A DNA stretch of 64,000 bases. It comes from VAZQ01 sp963841105. GTDB taxonomy: Bacteria; Pseudomonadota; Alphaproteobacteria; Rhizobiales; Xanthobacteraceae. A model generated the notes under the pieces. The model worked only from the letters and a program-made list of their open reading frames with translations. It made no database searches and had not been told where the DNA came from. A program made the translations under genes and the position numbers. The stretch is from NCBI GenBank assembly GCA_963841105.1, contig CAWJCB010000028.1, positions 248,001 to 312,000 on the forward strand, read 5' to 3'. This document shows, in pieces, positions 1 to 8,591 of this stretch. Each line of letters starts with the position of its first letter. The stretch's first letter is position 1.

Positions 1-1
1 C

Positions 2-691
2 ACGGTGGACGTCGAAAGCGACGGCGTGCGCAAGATCACGTTGAGAGGCGAGCCCGAGCTTCACCCGGCTCGGGTCGCCGTGCCGGCCGATCCGTCTTCG
101 GCCGCTTTTCCCATGGTCGCCGCACTGATCGTGCCGGGCTCGGAGATCCTTCTGACAGACGTGATGACGAACCCACTACGCACCGGGCTGATTGCCACCT
201 TGCGCGAAATGGGCGCCGGCATTGAAGCGCTCGACTGCCGCAGCGAGGGGGGCGAGGAGTTGGCAGACCTGCGCGTGCGGGCGTCTTCCCTGCGCGGCGT
301 TGAAGTGCCCGCGGCGCGGGCGCCATCCATGATCGATGAATATCCGATGCTGGCGGTGGCGGCGAGCTTCGCCAAGGGCACCACTGTGATGCGCGGCCTC
401 AAGGAGCTGCGTGTAAAAGAATCCGACCGGCTTGCTGCCGTTGCGGACGGGTTGCGCGCAAACGGCGTTGCCGTCGAGGTCGAGGGCGATGACCTTCTGG
501 TGGAGGGCTCGGGGCAGCCACTGGGGGGCGCCACCGTTATCACGCACATGGATCACCGCATCGCCATGGCTTTTCTGGTGATGGGGCTCGCCACCAAGAA
601 GCCCGTTGGGGTGGACGATGTGTCTATTGTCACGACGAGCTTTCCTGATTTCGCGCCGTTGATGCGCGGTCTGGGCGCCGATCTGACGTGA
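2..691 (+). CDS. aroA: 3-phosphoshikimate 1-carboxyvinyltransferase (EPSP synthase), C-terminal part
   Basis: The reading frame is open from the left edge of the window, so only about the last 229 residues of a protein usually near 440 residues are present. AroA joins phosphoenolpyruvate to shikimate-3-phosphate in the cytoplasmic shikimate pathway. Family signatures are visible: 'LRVKESDR', where the Lys/Glu/Asp/Arg cluster contacts substrate, and 'DHRIAMAF' near the C-terminus. The stop is followed 120 bases later by cmk and then rpsA, the usual alphaproteobacterial aroA-cmk-rpsA order, which supports the call. The true start lies outside the window. Confidence 0.95.
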   Translation, partial: TVDVESDGVRKITLRGEPELHPARVAVPADPSSAAFPMVAALIVPGSEILLTDVMTNPLRTGLIATLREMGAGIEALDCRSEGGEELADLRVRASSLRGVEVPAARAPSMIDEYPMLAVAASFAKGTTVMRGLKELRVKESDRLAAVADGLRANGVAVEVEGDDLLVEGSGQPLGGATVITHMDHRIAMAFLVMGLATKKPVGVDDVSIVTTSFPDFAPLMRGLGADLT

Positions 692-811
692 AGCAAGCCG
701 GATGCTGAGCCCTATGGCAGCTGCTTGCATTGAAGCTGAAGGCCCTGCGGGTATCCGATTTCGATAAAGGATCGAAAGATCTTGCAGATATTGCTGCGGC
801 CTCACGCCACG

Positions 812-1450
812 ATGATCATCGCCATCGACGGGCCTGCGGCGTCCGGCAAGGGGACGCTGGCGAAACGGCTCGCCTCACATTACGGCCTGCGGCATCTCGA
901 TACCGGCTTGATCTACAGGGCCGTGGCGCACGCGATGCTCGCAGGGTCTCATCGGCTCGACGATGTCGAGCAGGCGGTGCGCGCAGCGGAGACGCTCGAT
1001 CCAACAACATTCAATGAAGTTGAGCTCAAGCGTCACGCGCTGTCGGAAGCCGCTTCGGTCATCTCCGCCATTCCGCAAGTGCGCGCCGCGCTGCTCACCC
1101 TCCAGCGCGAATTTGGGCGCACCGCGCCCGGGGCCGTGCTCGATGGGCGCGATATTGGGACTGTTGTGTTCCCCGAGGCAGATGCAAAAATCTTCGTCAC
1201 TGCGAGCCCGGAGATGCGTGCGCGCCGCCGCGCCGCCGAGCTGGAGCAAACCGGCGAAAGCCTTTCGTACGCCGCGGTGCTGGCCGATATCCGCCGCCGC
1301 GATGCCCGCGATGCTGGTCGCGCCGCCGCGCCACTCAAGCCCGCGTCCGATGCACACTTGCTCGATACCACGCATTTGGATATAGACGCCGCATTCCGGG
1401 CCGCCTTCGACATCGTCGAAGCCGTCCGGGCAGGCCGGGATCGCGGCTGA
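812..1450 (+). CDS. cmk: Cytidylate kinase
   Basis: Cmk phosphorylates CMP and dCMP with ATP in pyrimidine salvage and synthesis. The protein opens 'MIIAIDGPAASGKGT', a P-loop at residues 7-14, followed by the conserved 'LDTGLIYRAVA' substrate segment and 'DGRDIGTVVFP' in the middle. At 212 residues it has the family length. A TTG ten codons upstream (782) is also in frame, but the ATG at 812 puts the P-loop at its usual distance from the N-terminus and was chosen. No strong Shine-Dalgarno is visible, which fits translation in an aroA-cmk-rpsA transcript. Confidence 0.95.
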   Translation: MIIAIDGPAASGKGTLAKRLASHYGLRHLDTGLIYRAVAHAMLAGSHRLDDVEQAVRAAETLDPTTFNEVELKRHALSEAASVISAIPQVRAALLTLQREFGRTAPGAVLDGRDIGTVVFPEADAKIFVTASPEMRARRRAAELEQTGESLSYAAVLADIRRRDARDAGRAAAPLKPASDAHLLDTTHLDIDAAFRAAFDIVEAVRAGRDRG

Positions 1451-1636
1451 CCGCGCTTCCGCTATTGGAGGAAGAGCCTGCTCCGCCCGCCTCGCTTGAT
1501 GGTGTGCTCCGGACAATCGTTTCGATCGCCGCGTGATTTCTAGCTCACCCGCTGGCAGGGAACCTTCCCCGCTGCCGGCGGTGGGGCATCCGGCGCACGA
1601 GAGGCTTCCCCATAATCGCGCAAACCGACCGTTACT

Positions 1637-1642
1637 GAGGAG
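1637..1642 (+). promoter_or_regulatory. Ribosome binding site of rpsA
   Basis: GAGGAG ends five bases before the ATG at 1648. It fixes this ATG as the rpsA start over the in-frame ATG at 1702. It is one of the clearest Shine-Dalgarno sequences in the window, as expected for an abundant ribosomal protein. Confidence 0.8.
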
Positions 1643-1647
1643 TATTC

Positions 1648-3435
1648 ATGGCCAGTGTCACGAGTTCACCGAGTGCTGCAAGGTTGACGAATCCAGCCGC
1701 AATGAGCGCCGCGGCCAGCAGCCCTCCTGCGCCTTCGCGAGAAGATTTCGCCAAGCTGCTGGAAGAGTCCTTCACCGACGGCAGTCCGCAGGAAGGCTCG
1801 GTGGTGAAAGGGACAGTGGTTGGCATCGAGAAGGACCTCGCGGTCATCGACGTCGGAGCCAAAACCGAAGGGCGCGTGGCATTGCGCGAATTCGGGGCGC
1901 CGGGACGACCTGCCGACATCAAGGTGGGAGACACCGTCGAGGTCTATCTCGAACGCGTCGAGAATGCGCTCGGGGAAGCCGTATTATCGCGCGACAAGGC
2001 GCGCCGCGAGGAAAGCTGGGGCAAGCTCGAAAAGGCCTTCAATAACAATGAGAAGGTACAAGGGGTCATCTTCAACCAGGTCAAAGGCGGCTTCACCGTC
2101 GACCTCGATGGAGCGGTGGCGTTCCTGCCCAGGAGCCAAGTTGACATTCGACCTATCCGCGACGTGTCGCCCCTGATGAATCAGCCGCAGCCCTTTCAAA
2201 TTCTCAAGATGGACCGCCGCCGCGGCAACATCGTCGTTTCGCGCCGCACCGTTCTCGAAGAGACGCGCGCCGAGCAGCGGCAGGAACTGGTGCAGAATCT
2301 GGAAGAGGGCCAGGTCATCGACGGCGTGGTGAAGAACATCACTGATTACGGCGCGTTCGTCGATCTCGGCGGCATCGATGGCCTGCTCCACGTCACCGAC
2401 ATCGCGTGGCGCCGCGTCAATCATCCCACGGAAGTGCTCAATATCGGGCAGCAGGTGAAGGTGAAGATCATCAAGATCAATCACGAGACGCACCGCATCT
2501 CGCTTGGCATGAAGCAGCTGCAGGACGATCCATGGCACGGCATTGAAGCGAAATACCCCGTCGGCGCGCGCTACACCGGACGCGTGACCAACATCACCGA
2601 CTACGGCGCCTTCGTGGAGCTCGAGCCCGGCATTGAGGGCTTGATCCATGTCTCGGAAATGTCGTGGACGAAGAAGAATGTGCATCCCGGCAAGATCGTC
2701 TCGACTTCACAGGAGGTCGAGGTGCAGGTCCTTGAAGTGGATCCCGTCAAGCGCAGGATTTCACTGGGTCTCAAGCAGACCATGCGCAACCCTTGGGAAG
2801 TGTTCGTCGAAAAGCATCCTCCGGGCAGCTTGGTCGAGGGCGAAGTCAAGAACAAAACCGAGTTCGGTCTTTTCCTCGGTCTCGACGGCGATGTGGATGG
2901 GATGGTTCACCTCTCCGACCTGGACTGGAAACGACCGGGCGAGCAGGTGATCGACGACTACAAGAAAGGCGACAGGGTCAAGGCCAAGGTGCTCGATGTG
3001 GACGTCGAGAAGGAACGCATCTCGCTCGGCATCAAGCAGCTTGAGGGCGATCCGATGGAAAGCGCCGGCGACCTCAAGAAGGGCTCAGTCGTGACCTGTG
3101 AGGTCACGGAGGTAAAGGAGGGAGGCATCGAGGCAAAGATCCTGGGCAGCGATCTCACCACGTTCATCAAGCGCGCGGAACTGGCGCGGGATCGCGGCGA
3201 GCAGCGTCCGGAGCGATTCGCTGTCGGTCAGAAAGTTGACGGACGCATCATCCAATTTGATCGGCGCACGCAAAAGGTGACGGTCTCGATCAAGGCGCTC
3301 GAGGTGGCGGAGGAAAAGGAGGCGATTGCCCAGTATGGCTCCTCCGATTCCGGAGCCACTCTCGGGGATATTCTCGGAACCGCGCTCAAGCGCGCGACGG
3401 AGAAGCCCGGCGAGAAAGACGAGAATGACGAGTAG
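1648..3435 (+). CDS. rpsA: 30S ribosomal protein S1
   Basis: S1 binds mRNA leaders on the small ribosomal subunit and helps initiation. The 595-residue protein carries six tandem S1 (OB-fold) modules; repeats such as 'GVVKNITDYGAFVDLGGIDG' and 'RVTNITDYGAFVELEPGIEG' are plain to see, each closed by an 'RISLG(L/M/I)KQ' segment. It is about 25-35 residues longer than most S1 proteins because of an Ala/Ser/Pro-rich N-terminal extension of about 30 residues, which is kept because the Shine-Dalgarno supports this start. It follows cmk after a 197-base gap that may hold a leader or promoter; no specific element is recognised there. Confidence 0.96.
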   Translation: MASVTSSPSAARLTNPAAMSAAASSPPAPSREDFAKLLEESFTDGSPQEGSVVKGTVVGIEKDLAVIDVGAKTEGRVALREFGAPGRPADIKVGDTVEVYLERVENALGEAVLSRDKARREESWGKLEKAFNNNEKVQGVIFNQVKGGFTVDLDGAVAFLPRSQVDIRPIRDVSPLMNQPQPFQILKMDRRRGNIVVSRRTVLEETRAEQRQELVQNLEEGQVIDGVVKNITDYGAFVDLGGIDGLLHVTDIAWRRVNHPTEVLNIGQQVKVKIIKINHETHRISLGMKQLQDDPWHGIEAKYPVGARYTGRVTNITDYGAFVELEPGIEGLIHVSEMSWTKKNVHPGKIVSTSQEVEVQVLEVDPVKRRISLGLKQTMRNPWEVFVEKHPPGSLVEGEVKNKTEFGLFLGLDGDVDGMVHLSDLDWKRPGEQVIDDYKKGDRVKAKVLDVDVEKERISLGIKQLEGDPMESAGDLKKGSVVTCEVTEVKEGGIEAKILGSDLTTFIKRAELARDRGEQRPERFAVGQKVDGRIIQFDRRTQKVTVSIKALEVAEEKEAIAQYGSSDSGATLGDILGTALKRATEKPGEKDENDE

Positions 3436-3531
3436 CACTGGAATCAGGTAATTGGACTCAGGCGTGGGGTCACGGCAGCTTCGTTCGGCCAGCTGACTCC
3501 TGATGGCTGACTTTGGGATTAGGAGAAAAGA

Positions 3532-4518
3532 ATGTCGCTCGACGCAGACACCATCGTCGACCGCCGCCGAATGCGCCGCAAGCTCACCTTCTGGCGCGTT
3601 CTCGCCATCGCCGTTGCAATCGGAGCCATTGTTGCGCTGGCCGTCGCCCTGCGCGTGCCGGGCACCGGAATGCTGACAGGGCAGCCCGGCGCGTCAATCG
3701 CACGCGTTTCCATTACCGGACTCATCCGCACCGACCAGGACCGGGTCGAGGCTCTGGAGCGTCTCCAGAAATCGCGCGCCCGCGCCGTGATCGTGCACAT
3801 CAACAGTCCCGGCGGCACCACGGCCGGATCGGAGCAGCTGTACGATTCACTAATGCGGCTGAAGGAGCAAAAGCCAGTCGTCGTCGTCGTCGATGGGCTC
3901 GCCGCGTCGGGCGGCTACATTACTGCCATCGCCGGTGATTACATCGTTGGCCAGGAAACATCGCTCATCGGCTCGATTGGCGTGATCTTCCAGTATCCCA
4001 ATGTCGGAGACCTTCTCGGCAGGCTTGGGATCAAGGTGGAAGAAATTAAATCAAGCCCTCTCAAGGCGTCGCCGAATGGGTTCGAGCCGACATCACCAGA
4101 AGCTCGCGCCGCAATCGAATCCATCGTATCGGACTCCTATGCTTGGTTCCGCAACCTGGTAAAGGCGCGCCGGAACCTCGATGATGCCGACTTGGAGCGG
4201 GTTGCCGATGGACGCATCTTCACTGGGCGCCAGGGCGTTGGCCTTAAGCTCATCGACGAACTGGGCGACGAGAAGACCGCAATCGCCTGGCTGGCCAAAA
4301 CAAAGAACATCGATCCCAAGACGCCCGTGCGCGACTATCGCTTGCACGATCGGCTCAGCGACTTGCCGTTCCTGCACACGGCGGTGATCTCCATGCTCGA
4401 AGCCGTCGGCCTCGGCCCATTCGCGCGCCGCCTCGAAGATTGGGGTGCGGTGCAGGCCGTGGAGCGACTCAACCTTGACGGTCTATTGGCGCTTTGGCAC
4501 CCTTTGCTCACGAATTAG
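3532..4518 (+). CDS. sppA: Signal peptide peptidase SppA (short, S49 family)
   Basis: SppA is a membrane-anchored serine protease that degrades cleaved signal peptides. The 328-residue protein has one N-terminal membrane span (about residues 20-42) and a single S49 domain, the short Bacillus-type form. The expected Ser/Lys dyad is visible: Ser126 in 'DGLAASGGYITA' and Lys178 in 'SSPLKASP', 52 residues apart as in Bacillus SppA. 'NSPGG' at 91-95 is also typical. AGGAG lies 6-10 bases before the ATG. It sits between rpsA and ihfB, a common order in this group. Confidence 0.92.
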   Translation: MSLDADTIVDRRRMRRKLTFWRVLAIAVAIGAIVALAVALRVPGTGMLTGQPGASIARVSITGLIRTDQDRVEALERLQKSRARAVIVHINSPGGTTAGSEQLYDSLMRLKEQKPVVVVVDGLAASGGYITAIAGDYIVGQETSLIGSIGVIFQYPNVGDLLGRLGIKVEEIKSSPLKASPNGFEPTSPEARAAIESIVSDSYAWFRNLVKARRNLDDADLERVADGRIFTGRQGVGLKLIDELGDEKTAIAWLAKTKNIDPKTPVRDYRLHDRLSDLPFLHTAVISMLEAVGLGPFARRLEDWGAVQAVERLNLDGLLALWHPLLTN

Positions 4519-4548
4519 GGATAGCCATCCGGCGCGAAACGGTCACCG

Positions 4549-4842
4549 ATGATCAAATCCGAGCTCGTTCAGCGCATTTCGCTGCAGAACCCGCATCTTT
4601 ACCAGCGCGACGTGGAGAACATCGTCAATGCCATTCTCGGCGAGATCATCGCGGCCATGGCCCGCGGCGATCGCGTCGAATTGCGCGGATTTGGCGCGTT
4701 CTCTGTCAAGAACCGGCCGGCACGAACTGGACGTAATCCGCGGACCGGCGCACATGTCGCAGTGGATCAAAAGTCCGTACCGTTCTTCAAAACGGGCAAG
4801 GAAATGCGGGAGCGGCTCAATCGCGCCGCGCCCTCCGGGTAG
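4549..4842 (+). CDS. ihfB: Integration host factor subunit beta
   Basis: IHF is a heterodimeric DNA-bending protein; this is the beta chain. At 97 residues it has the family length, and it carries the DNA-contacting beta-arm motif 'GRNPRTGAHV' followed by 'FKTGKEMRERLN' at the C-terminus. It starts 30 bases after sppA and is followed after 106 bases by a LapA-domain gene, an order common in Rhizobiales. The HU/IHF family is unmistakable; the beta assignment rests on the position after rpsA/sppA and on the sequence. Confidence 0.93.
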   Translation: MIKSELVQRISLQNPHLYQRDVENIVNAILGEIIAAMARGDRVELRGFGAFSVKNRPARTGRNPRTGAHVAVDQKSVPFFKTGKEMRERLNRAAPSG

Positions 4843-4948
4843 GCAATCCGGCCTTGCCAGGGCATGTCAGCGCCCCTCTTTCGACATTCGGAGCGAAGCT
4901 GGCATTCGGCCCAAATCGATAGCGAAGCACCATGTGTCCTGACAATAA

Positions 4949-5323
4949 ATGGCCCGCAAGCTCGCCACCGCGCTGATCCTCGTACCTGTAGGCATCCTGC
5001 TGGTCGCGTTCGCGGTCGCAAACCGAGGTGCGGTCCTCGTGTCGTTGGACCCGTTCAACGACGCACGCCCGGCTTTCACGCTCCCGGTGCCCTTGTTTGC
5101 GCTGCCAGTTGCCGGCTTGATTGCCGGCGTGCTCATTGGGGGCGCCGCCGCCTGGATCAGGCAGGGCAGGTGGCGCCGCGCCGCGAGGCTGGCGCAAACA
5201 CGCGCTCGTGATCTCAATGCGGAGCTCGATAGTTTGAAGCGGAGCATGGGGATGGCTATGCCTCCCGAGGAACTGGCGCGTCGCTCCGGACCGCGATTGA
5301 CCATCCCCCCGCCGGCAGCCTGA
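4949..5323 (+). CDS. LapA-domain (DUF1049) inner-membrane protein
   Basis: This 124-residue protein has two hydrophobic spans (about residues 6-25 and 46-68) and then a basic, partly helical cytoplasmic tail ending in a Pro/Ala-rich stretch. The layout and the motif 'RGAVLVSLDPF' match the LapA/DUF1049 family, whose members are small membrane proteins; in gamma-proteobacteria the LapAB pair is tied to lipopolysaccharide assembly, but the alphaproteobacterial role is less clear. It sits between ihfB and trpF, a conserved position in related genomes. Confidence 0.8.
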   Translation: MARKLATALILVPVGILLVAFAVANRGAVLVSLDPFNDARPAFTLPVPLFALPVAGLIAGVLIGGAAAWIRQGRWRRAARLAQTRARDLNAELDSLKRSMGMAMPPEELARRSGPRLTIPPPAA

Positions 5324-5431
5324 TCTGCCACCTCGTTGGCGATTTCTTTATTGACCATGGAAGGCTTTTGCGATGGATGCTGGGTGAAGCCCCAAAGGCG
5401 CTAAGATAAGGCATTTTACAAACTCTCACTT

Positions 5432-5546
5432 GTCATCGTCCGCGCAGGCGGACGATCCAGTAACCGCCAAACGGAGGGAGTTGCGCTGCTTTCTCGCAAC
5501 CACAAATGTAGTGCTTACTGGATGCCCCGCTTTCGCGGGGCATGAC
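5432..5546. repeat. Clover-like palindromic intergenic repeat upstream of trpF
   Basis: The 115-base element folds on itself: outer arms GTCAT/ATGAC, a first hairpin CGTCCGC-GCAG-GCGGACG, inner arms ATCCAGTA (5455-5462) and TACTGGAT (5516-5523), and a second hairpin GCCCCGC-TTTC-GCGGGGC. The element at 9483-9571 has the same architecture with different hairpin sequences. This suggests a family of non-coding interspersed palindromes, as is frequent in Bradyrhizobiaceae. It ends 10 bases before the trpF start and contributes a spurious ATG at 5542. Confidence 0.75.
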
Positions 5547-5556
5547 GCCCGATGAC

Positions 5557-6237
5557 ATGAGTATCATCGTCAAAATTTGCGGCCTCAAGTCGGTTGAGGC
5601 GGTTGATGTGGCGCTGAATGCCGGCGCAGACATGATTGGGTTCGTCTTTTTTCCTCCGTCGCCGCGCCATGTCGGTTTCGGGGTTGCCCGCGCGCTCGGA
5701 GAACGCGTGCGCAGCAAGGCCCTCAAGGTCGCGCTTTCCGTCGATGCGAGCGACGGGCAGATTACCGATATCATCGACGCATTGAACCCTGACCTGCTGC
5801 AACTGCACGGGCGCGAAACGCCGGAGCGCGTGAGCGCCGTGCGCCGGCTATCCGGTTTGCCCGTGATGAAGGCTTTGCCGATTGCGGAGCGCGCCGATCT
5901 TTCAGGGATTCAAGCTTATCAACAAATTGTGGATCGATTCGTCTTCGACGCGCGACCGCCGCGCGACGCCTCACGACCCGGCGGTCTCGGCAGAAGCTTC
6001 GACTGGCGGCTGCTGCGCGATGTCGGCTGTGGCGTACCGTTCATGCTCTCCGGGGGACTTGACGCGGACAATATTGCGGAGGCGCTGCGCATCACCGGGG
6101 CGCCCGGTGTGGACGTTTCCTCCGGCATTGAGCGCGCTCCCGGCGAGAAGGATGCCGACAAGATCCGCGCCTTCATCGCCGCGGCCAGGAAGGCCGCGGC
6201 AAAACAAATGGCTGCGGAAGGCACTGTAGGGCCATGA
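5557..6237 (+). CDS. trpF: Phosphoribosylanthranilate isomerase
   Basis: TrpF converts phosphoribosylanthranilate to CdRP in tryptophan synthesis. The start 'MSIIVKICGLKS' carries the catalytic Cys of the 'KICG' motif, and a matching catalytic Asp lies in 'FVFDARPPRD'. 'GGLDADNI' and 'GVDVSSGIE' form the phosphate site. The upstream in-frame ATG at 5542 belongs to the end of a palindromic repeat, so 5557 is chosen; this gives 226 residues. The stop overlaps the trpB start by four bases (ATGA), showing translational coupling. Confidence 0.95.
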   Translation: MSIIVKICGLKSVEAVDVALNAGADMIGFVFFPPSPRHVGFGVARALGERVRSKALKVALSVDASDGQITDIIDALNPDLLQLHGRETPERVSAVRRLSGLPVMKALPIAERADLSGIQAYQQIVDRFVFDARPPRDASRPGGLGRSFDWRLLRDVGCGVPFMLSGGLDADNIAEALRITGAPGVDVSSGIERAPGEKDADKIRAFIAAARKAAAKQMAAEGTVGP

Positions 6238-7457
6238 CCATCCAGCAGCGCAATTCTTTCCGTACCGGGCCCGACGAGCACGGGCATTACGGGCTTTATG
6301 GCGGCCGTTTCGTCGCCGAGACGCTCATGCCGCTCATTCTTGAGCTCGAAACTGCGTATGCCGAAGCAAGGAAAGACCCTCTGTTCCAGGCGCAGATCGA
6401 TCGCCATCTCGCACACTATGTCGGCCGCCCAACGCCGCTCTATCTCGCCGAGCGCATGACCGGGCATCTCGGCGGTGCAAAGATCTATTTCAAGCGGGAG
6501 GACCTCAATCACACCGGCGCCCACAAGGTGAACAACGTGCTCGGACAAATCCTGCTCGCGCGCCGGATGGGAAAGGGACGGGTGATTGCCGAGACAGGCG
6601 CCGGCATGCACGGCGTTGCGACGGCGACCTTGTGCGCCAAATTCGGAATTGCGTGCATAGTTTACATGGGGATCGTTGACGTCGAGCGGCAGCAGCCGAA
6701 TGTCCTGAGGATGAAAGCCCTGGGCGCCGAGGTGCGCCCTGTGACGTCCGGATCGCGGACGCTGAAAGATGCAATGAACGAGGCGCTCCGCGATTGGGTG
6801 ACCAACGTTGCGGACACGTTCTACTGCATCGGAACCGTCGCGGGACCTCATCCCTATCCAATGATGGTCCGCGATTTCCAGTCCGTCATCGGCAACGAGA
6901 CGCGGGCGCAGATGATCGCAGCTGAAGGCCGCCTGCCGGACTCGCTGATCGCCTGCATCGGCGGCGGCTCGAACGCCATGGGGCTGTTCCATCCATTCCT
7001 CGATGATGCCGATATCGAGATTTACGGTGTGGAAGCCGCCGGTCACGGACTTGCGACAGGCCAGCACGCGGCTTCGATCGCGGGAGGCCGCCCCGGCGTG
7101 CTGCATGGGAACCGCACTTATCTTCTGATGGACGATGACGGTCAGATCAAGGAAGCACACTCCATCTCCGCTGGTCTGGATTACCCCGGCATAGGTCCGG
7201 AGCACGCTTGGCTGAACGACCTCAAGCGCGTGCAATATCTGTCGGCGACCGACGATGAGGCGGTGGCGGCCTTCGAGATGTGCTCCCGGCTCGAAGGCAT
7301 TATTCCCGCGCTCGAGCCCGCGCACGCGCTTGCACGCGTCATGGATTTGGCGCCACGCAAGCAGAAGGATCACCTGATGGTGGTGAACTTGTCGGGGCGC
7401 GGCGACAAGGACTTGACGAGCGTCACCCAATACCAGGAGCGGCGAGCTGCAATTTGA
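6234..7457 (+). CDS. trpB: Tryptophan synthase beta chain
   Basis: TrpB is the PLP enzyme that condenses indole with serine. At 407 residues it has the usual length. The PLP-binding lysine is Lys98 in 'HTGAHKVNN', and the phosphate loop 'GGGSNAMG' is present. The order trpF-trpB-(small ORF)-trpA matches many alphaproteobacteria. It begins inside the last codons of trpF and is followed after 22 bases by a short membrane-protein gene instead of directly by trpA. Confidence 0.97.
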   Translation: MTIQQRNSFRTGPDEHGHYGLYGGRFVAETLMPLILELETAYAEARKDPLFQAQIDRHLAHYVGRPTPLYLAERMTGHLGGAKIYFKREDLNHTGAHKVNNVLGQILLARRMGKGRVIAETGAGMHGVATATLCAKFGIACIVYMGIVDVERQQPNVLRMKALGAEVRPVTSGSRTLKDAMNEALRDWVTNVADTFYCIGTVAGPHPYPMMVRDFQSVIGNETRAQMIAAEGRLPDSLIACIGGGSNAMGLFHPFLDDADIEIYGVEAAGHGLATGQHAASIAGGRPGVLHGNRTYLLMDDDGQIKEAHSISAGLDYPGIGPEHAWLNDLKRVQYLSATDDEAVAAFEMCSRLEGIIPALEPAHALARVMDLAPRKQKDHLMVVNLSGRGDKDLTSVTQYQERRAAI

Positions 7458-7479
7458 TGCAGGCATCCGAGACCCCGCT

Positions 7480-7698
7480 GTGATCAGCAGGCAAAAGTTG
7501 ATCGGCTGGATCCTGATTGCTGTTTCGGCTGCCTACATCGCCTATTTCCTGCGCGTGCGTCTGCTCACCGCCGGTCCGGTGGTGGAGAAAAAAGAATGGG
7601 TTCAGGTGATCGGCTCCGTCGTGATATTCATGCTGGGAACGATCAATGTGCGTCTCGCAGCCATGCAGGCGCGCAGGCGCAACGGCGTGTCGCATTGA
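7480..7698 (+). CDS. Small two-span membrane protein between trpB and trpA
   Basis: The GTG start gives 72 residues with two hydrophobic segments (about 5-26 and 41-62) joined by a short polar loop, and a basic end 'AAMQARRRNG'. No known family was recognised. It lies 22 bases after trpB and 36 before trpA in the same direction, so it is probably expressed with the tryptophan operon. Codon use resembles the neighbours. It could be a conserved hypothetical of this lineage, but function cannot be told from the sequence. Confidence 0.6.
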   Translation: MISRQKLIGWILIAVSAAYIAYFLRVRLLTAGPVVEKKEWVQVIGSVVIFMLGTINVRLAAMQARRRNGVSH

Positions 7699-7734
7699 AG
7701 GTGCAATGAAGACCCTCCACATCGGCGGCGCGCC

Positions 7735-8589
7735 ATGACTTTAACTCGCATTGATCGGCGCTTTGCGGCGCTGAAGGCGGAGGGGCGCGCGGCATTGGTC
7801 ACTTTTCTCACCGCCGGGGATCCCGACCCCGACACATCGCTTGCACTTCTGCGAGCCCTGCCGCGCGCGGGCGCTGACGTGATCGAGTTCGGCATGCCCT
7901 TCACCGACCCCATGGCCGACGGACCGGCGATCCAGCTCGCCTCGCAACGCGCGCTCAAGTCCGGCCAGACCATGCGCAAGACTCTGGACCTGGTGCGCGC
8001 CTTTCGCACAACGGAGAAGGAGAGTCCCATCGTGCTGATGGGGTATTACAATCCGATCTACATCTACGGGGTCGATCGCTTCTTGCGCGATGCCGGAGAG
8101 GCTGGAGTTGATGGCCTCATCGTCGTCGACCTGCCCCCCGAGGAGGATGCTGAGCTCTGCTTGCCCGCGCTCGCAGCCGGCCTGAATTTCATTCGGCTCG
8201 CCACACCCACCACCGACGATCGACGTTTGCCCGCGGTCCTGGCAAACACGTCGGGGTTCGTCTACTACGTTTCAATCACCGGCATCACCGGCAGCGCCAT
8301 GCCTGATCCCGGTCGCACCGGCGAAGCGGTCGCCCGCATCAAGCGCCATTGTCATCTTCCCGTCGCGGTCGGCTTTGGCGTCCGGACCGCCGATCAGGCT
8401 GCGGCGATCGCGCGCGCTGCCGATGGCGTGGTGGTCGGGTCGGCTTTGATCAATGCCCTCAAGGACACGCTGGACACGGAAAGCAAAGCAACGTCACGAA
8501 CGCGCGAGGCGGTAATCAGCCTTGTTACGCAGCTCGCGCGCGGCGTGCGCGAGGCCCGGCGCAAGCCAACTGAAGCGGTGAGCAGGTAG
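7735..8589 (+). CDS. trpA: Tryptophan synthase alpha chain
   Basis: TrpA cleaves indole-3-glycerol phosphate and channels indole to TrpB. The catalytic Glu and Asp are visible in 'VIEFGMPFTDPMADGPAIQ', and the phosphate-binding loop is 'GFGVRTADQAAAIA' with 'VVGSAL' after it. The length, 284 residues, is slightly above the usual 265-280 because of a polar C-terminal tail. The gene is followed within three bases by accD, as in many Rhizobiales, so the trp genes and accD-folC probably share a transcript. Confidence 0.96.
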   Translation: MTLTRIDRRFAALKAEGRAALVTFLTAGDPDPDTSLALLRALPRAGADVIEFGMPFTDPMADGPAIQLASQRALKSGQTMRKTLDLVRAFRTTEKESPIVLMGYYNPIYIYGVDRFLRDAGEAGVDGLIVVDLPPEEDAELCLPALAAGLNFIRLATPTTDDRRLPAVLANTSGFVYYVSITGITGSAMPDPGRTGEAVARIKRHCHLPVAVGFGVRTADQAAAIARAADGVVVGSALINALKDTLDTESKATSRTREAVISLVTQLARGVREARRKPTEAVSR

Positions 8590-8591
8590 CC

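Noticed and set aside
5919..7466. A 515-codon open frame on the minus strand opposite trpF/trpB
   Set aside because: It lies wholly opposite two clear genes, has no family features, and long antisense frames are expected at this GC content.
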